A stretch of 64,000 nt of DNA, taken from positions 3,162,001-3,226,000 of the forward strand of contig NC_135255.1 of the NCBI RefSeq assembly GCF_964204865.1, given 5' to 3'. Shown here piece after piece: positions 62,380 to 64,000 of this stretch (its first letter is position 1; each line of letters starts with the position of its first letter). This DNA comes from Styela clava. Taxonomy: Eukaryota; Chordata; Ascidiacea; Stolidobranchia; Styelidae. The notes under the pieces were generated by a model, which saw nothing but the letters and a program-made list of their open reading frames with translations, had not been told where the DNA came from and did no database searches. Position numbers and translations under genes: made by a program.

Positions 62380-64000
62380 ATGTTGAAGGAAATATTTCTA
62401 CCGGAATGTTGCATCCGTTCACAATCAGGAATATTGATTGGTGCTTCAAATGATGACGACACTGTATTATATGTTGTTGCCGTTGTACACTTTCCCGTTA
62501 CACCAAAGAGTTTGAATGCTTACCTTTCTAAATATGAAAAACTGCATGATACTGTCAAACTACGTCCCTTGGGAACTTGGATTTCTAATGAATCCAAGGA
62601 GAAACATGAATTTGAACATATACTACCAAAACTCTTTGGACAAAAGACATGGATTTCCATAAAGATGTCAAAAAACAGTGATGATGAAACCGTTTTTACA
62701 GCTGAGGATCTTGAAATACAAAATATCAGTGCATCATCGATATTATTAACAAATCAATATGTAAAAACTAATGCAGATGTTATGGCAGTAATTTACAACC
62801 AGAAAGACATCTGGGATGGTGAACTTTGCTCAGATTCGTTTTTGAATGTACACAATTCCAATGGTTCTATTGAAAATTTGTTTGTCTTGATTTCTGCCTG
62901 CAAAAATGGGATTCTTTCATATGAATATGGAATAAATTCAAATGATGGCGTTCATGTAACACACTGCTGCATGCAAAGGGAACTCAGCATTATAATTTAC
63001 CTGCTAACAATATTTATCACTGTGCTACTTGGCTCTATACATCTCCCTTTGTACTACTTCAAGAAAATATATTCAGGTATTTACAAGTCAAATACCTGTA
63101 TCCAACGTATATGGCAGAGTATAACTGAGTTGTCTAGCTTACTTTCTCATGCAGAAAGGAGGTTTTCGCAATTTGAAGAGAGCATTATGCACTTGTTTGG
63201 AAGTCGAAAAAAAGTATTTGATTCTCACAATAAGTATGAAGATAAAGACATACTTAGTACAATATTCGTGGACATGATTTTTGGCGTGGGTTTGTTAGGG
63301 AGTCTGTATTATTTTGATTTTCTGCCTTCCACAAGAACTACAAAACAAGCCTTTTTACCTTATGTGGAGTCGATAGCGAATCAGGTGAGAAAGATTTAAA
63401 ACCAATAACGTATAAATCATTGTAGACTTTTTGAACTTCTGTCCCGACGTTCAAAAACATAAAACATTTGAATTAATTATAGTGAAATTATTTTATACTG
63501 GCAATAGCATCAGATTTGTATGACAACTTTATATATTTTATATCTCTGTTGGAAAATGAATTAAATTGAAATATAATGTTTTGTATGTTTAATTTTAGGT
63601 TGAAGAATTGATTGAATGGTTAATGGGGTTTCCAGCCGGCTTGAAATTGAACCATCCACTAAACCAATTCTTGGGTAAGAGGCGGTGTGGCATTTTTGGT
63701 AGCACATATGATCATTTGCTAAAATAACAATAAATATAACCTTATACTTCATAATATTAACAAAATGTCAATACTGGTCACTTTCTGGTGCGTTAGTAAA
63801 ATAATTTTTATTGTTTATGTATGAAGATGTTTTTTATTCTAATTTTAAAAAAAATCTGGAACAATTAGGTTTTTTTTTTTTCAGGTCATTTTTTCCTCTA
63901 TCATGTTCGATTGTGGCTGGAATATTCGAAAATGATGATGGAGTTCATTCCTTATCTGATCACATATTGTTTGATGACATCTTGTTTGGGATTGTCATTT
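62380..64000 (+). CDS. PIGQ: PIG-Q/Gpi1, GPI-GlcNAc transferase subunit, 5' part
   Basis: Subunit of the ER complex that transfers GlcNAc to phosphatidylinositol, the first step of GPI-anchor synthesis. Exons 62380-63384, 63599-63674 and 63885 onward run past the window end; about 400 residues are visible. The N-terminal 200 residues are soluble (GASNDDDTVLYVVAVVHF; LGTWISN). A membrane helix spans about 201-227 (ELSIIIYLLTIFITVLLGSI), and another starts at GVGLLGSLYYFDFL. The second exon carries the family hallmark LMGFPAGLKLNHPLNQFLG, continuing as HFFLYHVRLWLEY, which matches the conserved Gpi1 core. The ATG at 62380 is the first in frame; a short upstream ATG at 62360 closes after seven codons. 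The C-terminal half lies outside the window. Confidence 0.92.

Noticed and set aside
1-64000. CRISPR arrays, prokaryotic operons, rRNA genes
   Set aside because: None seen. All recognisable genes are eukaryotic with introns, and no regularly spaced short repeats were found.

Overview
This is an AT-rich animal nuclear genome window with no bacterial or organellar content. Its genes have GT-AG introns from about 60 bp to a few kb and are separated by kilobases of non-coding DNA. Transposon remnants, mostly of the hAT type, are scattered through it. The recognisable genes (TNPO3, F-spondin, YJU2, OTUD6B, PIGQ) are general metazoan genes. The compact introns, AT-richness and the style of the C-type lectin domain fit an ascidian tunicate best. 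That assignment is inference, about 0.65 confidence; no species is claimed.

Layout from left to right. 731-6144 (+) holds the last eight exons of transportin-3 (TNPO3), whose 5' part lies outside the window. One of its introns carries an antisense, stop-containing coding relic. 9445-15091 (+) is a multi-exon gene for a polar, Ser/Lys-rich protein I do not recognise. 18640-26818 (+) is a complete F-spondin (SPON1) gene with 18 exons: signal peptide, Reeler domain, Spondin_N domain and eight thrombospondin type 1 repeats. 35751-41488 (+) encodes a four-EF-hand calmodulin-like protein. 43137-46043 (+) encodes a secreted CAP/CRISP-family protein with a long basic and acidic N-terminal region and a hydrophobic C-terminus. 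48358-53770 (-) is a six-exon secreted Ser/Thr-rich protein with a C-terminal C-type lectin domain. Its fourth intron contains a 2.65-kb hAT transposon with a perfect 8-bp target duplication and a broken transposase. The right end holds three same-strand housekeeping genes: YJU2 (58374-59774), single-exon OTUD6B (60566-61465) and the 5' part of PIGQ (62380 to the window end).

Mobile DNA explains much of the rest. Besides the autonomous-size hAT element there is a 956-bp non-autonomous hAT-like element with a perfect 8-bp duplication (55756-56711), inserted inside an older tandem repeat. There are also several short hAT-type MITEs, a foldback (palindromic) element, and two diverged, oppositely oriented copies of a tRNA-derived SINE (7804-8036 and 57945-58154).

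The genes do not form an obvious pathway. They cover nuclear import of SR proteins, extracellular matrix guidance, calcium sensing, two secreted recognition-type proteins, splicing, deubiquitination and GPI-anchor synthesis. Exon boundaries were read by eye from splice consensus, phase continuity and remembered family sequence. They should be right within a few bases where phases agree, but no transcript was consulted. I saw no clearly new biological system. The most unusual items are the expanded F-spondin repeat array, the unrecognised gene at 9.4-15.1 kb, the hAT insertion nine bases from a splice donor, and the undescribed repeat families.
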